Shown: positions 63,608-64,000 of the stretch, piece by piece
Layout: the number at the start of each line of letters is the position of its first letter
How positions within the stretch are numbered: the stretch's first letter is position 1
Source: Porticoccus sp965660005
GTDB lineage: Bacteria; Pseudomonadota; Gammaproteobacteria; Pseudomonadales; Porticoccaceae
Assembly: GCF_965660005.1 (NCBI RefSeq)
Contig: NZ_CBFHYF010000004.1
Span: 25,350 to 89,349, forward strand
Reading direction: 5' to 3'
DNA length: 64,000 bases
The notes under the pieces: generated by a model
Seen by the model: the letters and a program-made list of their open reading frames with translations, nothing else
Told to the model about the DNA's origin: nothing
Database searches by the model: none
Program-made: the position numbers and the translations under genes

Positions 63608-64000
63608 TCAGAGGTTTTTATTCAGTCTTCGCTGTTTACGCGCCAACCTAAAACGCCTGATAAATGGAATATTTTTTAAGGTTTTATTACCTAATTTAAA
63701 ACCCTTCCTTCCCGCCCCAATAATATAGTCAGTTATCTTTACCTGCATTTTTAACCCTGACTCCTTTGCCAAATAAAAAGCTTCTTTGGCAAGCGGGTCG
63801 CCATCCAGCATTTTAAAATACAGATTTCGATAAAATTTGCATTTCTCCTGTTTGTAGACAGATAAATCAAAAACGGAGCCGAACTTGTCTATAATTCCCA
63901 ACGCCTCTAGAGTGATTAGAGTTCTTTGGCATTTCCAACATACTGAACAATTCGGTTTTAGTAATTTTTCTCTCGTTTCAGCACTGGCTGCGCACACATC
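63608..64000 (-). CDS. unidentified protein, C-terminal part (5' end outside window)
   Basis: About 130 residues are present. A CxxC pair in KPNCSVCWKCQRTLITLEALG resembles the zinc motif seen near the C-terminus of PP-loop (QueC-like) proteins found in polysaccharide loci. The remainder is basic and helical and ends KQRRLNKNL. I do not recognise the full protein. It runs off the right edge and is convergent with the pyruvyl transferase gene. Confidence 0.5.
   Translation of the reverse strand, partial: DVCAASAETREKLLKPNCSVCWKCQRTLITLEALGIIDKFGSVFDLSVYKQEKCKFYRNLYFKMLDGDPLAKEAFYLAKESGLKMQVKITDYIIGAGRKGFKLGNKTLKNIPFIRRFRLARKQRRLNKNL

Overview
The window reads as one chromosomal segment of a heterotrophic gammaproteobacterium, moderately GC-rich by eye. 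The order parE-yqiA-cpdA-DUF1249-nudF next to tolC and waaA, the glyA-nrdR-ribD-ribE-ribB run, aceK, and a DnaT-like plus lambda-P-like pair point to a Pseudomonas/Cellvibrio-type relative. Genus cannot be set from this alone. I saw no rRNA, tRNA or CRISPR array.

Layout. 1-4.2 kb: leftward riboflavin genes (ribB partial, ribE, ribD), nrdR and glyA. 4.4-7.6 kb: a two-gene operon of an ATP-grasp ligase and a 668-residue protein in which I see a papain-like Gln/Cys/His/Asn set. 7.9-12.3 kb: B12-dependent icmF, broken by one frameshift, divergent from a FadR-type regulator, with a perfect 25-bp palindrome between them. 12.4-18.8 kb: ppk2, ettA, a LemA gene with an internal stop, a GIDE/EF-hand membrane protein, then a cupin/DCC/SPOR/DUF4404 group. 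19-20.4 kb: amtB with a sigma-54 promoter. 20.4-27.7 kb: a B12 uptake and salvage operon behind a cobalamin riboswitch. It runs BtuB, DUF71 ATPase, cytosolic BtuF-like protein, corrinoid adenosyltransferase, ABC permease, ATPase and periplasmic binding protein. It plausibly supplies the cofactor for IcmF. 27.7-31.3 kb: radA and a TonB receptor with an internal stop. 31.4-34.8 kb: a three-repeat DnaT-like protein, a lambda-P-like helicase loader and aceK. 34.9-37.3 kb: small envelope and membrane proteins, including an unflagged YqaE/Pmp3 gene. 37.4-47.1 kb: parC, a large DUF748/AsmA-like protein, parE, yqiA, cpdA, DUF1249, nudF.

47.4-64 kb: tolC, waaA, an FAD oxidoreductase/aldo-keto reductase pair and hldE lead into a lipopolysaccharide/O-antigen region. 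That region has a kinase-like protein, two O-antigen ligase-like proteins, several glycosyltransferases and a pyruvyl transferase. It is visibly rearranged: a truncated, about 95% identical copy of the 61.5 kb glycosyltransferase lies at 56.9 kb, an inverted three-gene block separates the copies, and decayed transposase pieces flank the intact copy.

A recurring oddity is damaged reading frames in otherwise ordinary genes: stops inside lemA and the TonB receptor, a likely early stop in the DUF748 gene, and ATA where YqaE should start. Each could arise by one C:G to T:A transition. They may be real mutations or sequence error. The most interesting candidate system is the ATP-grasp/papain-like operon.
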